DNA of 64,000 nt, taken from the NCBI GenBank assembly GCA_000320605.2, contig KB445793.1, positions 2,190,803-2,254,802 of the forward strand, in the 5' to 3' direction. The DNA is from Gelatoporia subvermispora B. Its lineage: Eukaryota; Basidiomycota; Agaricomycetes; Polyporales; Gelatoporiaceae. The translations under genes and the position numbers were made by a program. The notes beneath the pieces were generated by a model, which saw nothing but the letters and a program-made list of their open reading frames with translations, had not been told where the DNA came from and searched no databases. This document shows, piece by piece, positions 62,997-64,000 of this stretch (positions are counted from its first letter, which is position 1; every line of letters starts with the position of its first letter).

Positions 62997-64000
62997 GATG
63001 GGTTCTCCCGAACAGATGGAAGGGAGGACCAGGGGAGAGGGATGACTGTATGGGCGAATACCCCGCGTTGCAATACGCTTTAGAATGGACGGAAGTTGGC
63101 CGCCAGATGGAGAAGTCTACAGGCTGTCTATTCCGTGATGCAGAAGGGGCCGGCTAGGGGAAGAAGAGTACCAGGAGTGAGGATTACCCCGCAGATAAGC
63201 CGACAGTTCTGGAAGGGATTACAATGGAGGATAGACCGACGGTCGCAGGACGAGAACAGGTTGCGTGTGCGTGCGCTCGCAACGTGGAGGGGATGGGAGG
63301 AGTCGAGGACGTGGGAAGGCGAAAAATATGGGAGAGGCTGACAGATGTATGGCTGTCCCCGCACTGCAACCCCGCCTGGGGTGGACGTATGTATGTGGGC
63401 GTGGGCGTTTGGCGTCTGGCACGATCAGGTCAATCTCCGTGTCCTGCGTCTGCTGCGGCGTCTTGCGTGGCCTGTCGCTGGGGTTCCTGGGGCACACCTG
63501 GGCTTCGGTTTATTTTCAAGAGGGTCGCTGGCAAGTCGCGAACGGTTCTGTGGGCTTGCGTTGGCTACGAAAACCGGGCAAAAGACATGGGGCACTGCTG
63601 AAAATTGGGAGGGGAGATATGTTTCGCCATTTTTCGCACCTGGAGGAGAGACTCTCCCAATTCGGCCGCCTCCCACCGCGTCCTCGGAGACGCACCGCTT
63701 ATGTCAGCCGCCGCCTTCCGTTCCGTCCCTGCTCCGAGCCTCTTTCCCCGCGTGCCGTCCCCGGCATCCCCGGCTCTCGCTCGGCATCTGCCTCTCCGCC
63801 CGGCGGCACGAGGCGGCACGTTCGTCCGTTGCCCTGCGCCGACAGCGAGCGACCCGCCCGGCGCCAGCACCGCCGTACCAGCCGCCACAGCCCACCAAGG
63901 AGGCTCATAAAGGCTACAGAGGCTCGCATTCATGCACACCACCAGCACGCGTCGCAGCGTCGTCGCACCATGTCTCACGTCTTATCACGCAGCCCGAGGC
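62997..64000. other. Window edge, no complete gene
   Basis: Upstream DNA of the CreA-type gene. An ATG at about 63,970 begins a frame (MSHVLSRSPR) that runs off the window; whether it is a real gene start cannot be judged. Confidence 0.4.

Overview
The window looks like nuclear DNA of a basidiomycete fungus, most likely a wood-decay agaricomycete. Genes are split by many short GT-AG introns of about 50-60 bp and packed on both strands. The gene content is typical of such fungi: a loosenin/expansin-like secreted protein, a DUF6534-type membrane protein, a family of cytochromes P450, an alpha-kinase and a CreA/Mig1-type repressor. No rRNA, tRNA or CRISPR array was recognised. Exon models were built by hand from splice signals and reading frames, so exact exon ends are inferences; coordinates of split genes span introns.

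Left part (1-25.9 kb), mostly conserved housekeeping genes: secreted double-psi beta-barrel protein (-), BZZ1-like F-BAR/C1/SH3 protein (+, 21 exons with 7-nt and 12-nt microexons), COQ5 (+), cullin-1 (+), a decayed DUF6534 membrane protein (+), RTT109 histone acetyltransferase (+), a disordered coiled-coil protein of unknown function (+), a Ure2-like glutathione S-transferase (+), a possible small gene (-) and mitochondrial ribosomal protein mL58 (+).

Middle (25.9-40 kb): a 2.8-kb gene-poor stretch with low-complexity, retroelement-like sequence, then SEN54 (+), an allantoate-permease-type MFS transporter (+), an FAD monooxygenase (+), the DENN-type trafficking protein AVL9 (-) and a zinc-type alcohol dehydrogenase-like reductase (-). 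The transporter, monooxygenase, reductase and following P450 could form a loose metabolic neighbourhood, but AVL9 sits among them.

Accessory island (40.4-54.1 kb): a P450 gene and about 1.4 kb of upstream DNA are duplicated in tandem. Copy 1 looks intact. Copy 2 has a nonsense codon and is cut near its last intron by a roughly 6.4-kb insertion. The insertion ends in imperfect terminal inverted repeats (TGGTCAGCTTCG...CGAAGCTGACCA). It carries two divergent genes: an integrase-core protein, now broken by in-frame stops, and an apparently intact alpha-kinase. Tandem repeats fill its right side. This is the most unusual structure in the window.

Right part (54.5-64 kb): a glycine-rich small membrane-like protein whose first coding exon appears to be only the ATG, a divergent pair of membrane-anchored aspartic proteases, and a CreA/Mig1-type C2H2 repressor with a histidine/glycine-rich tract.
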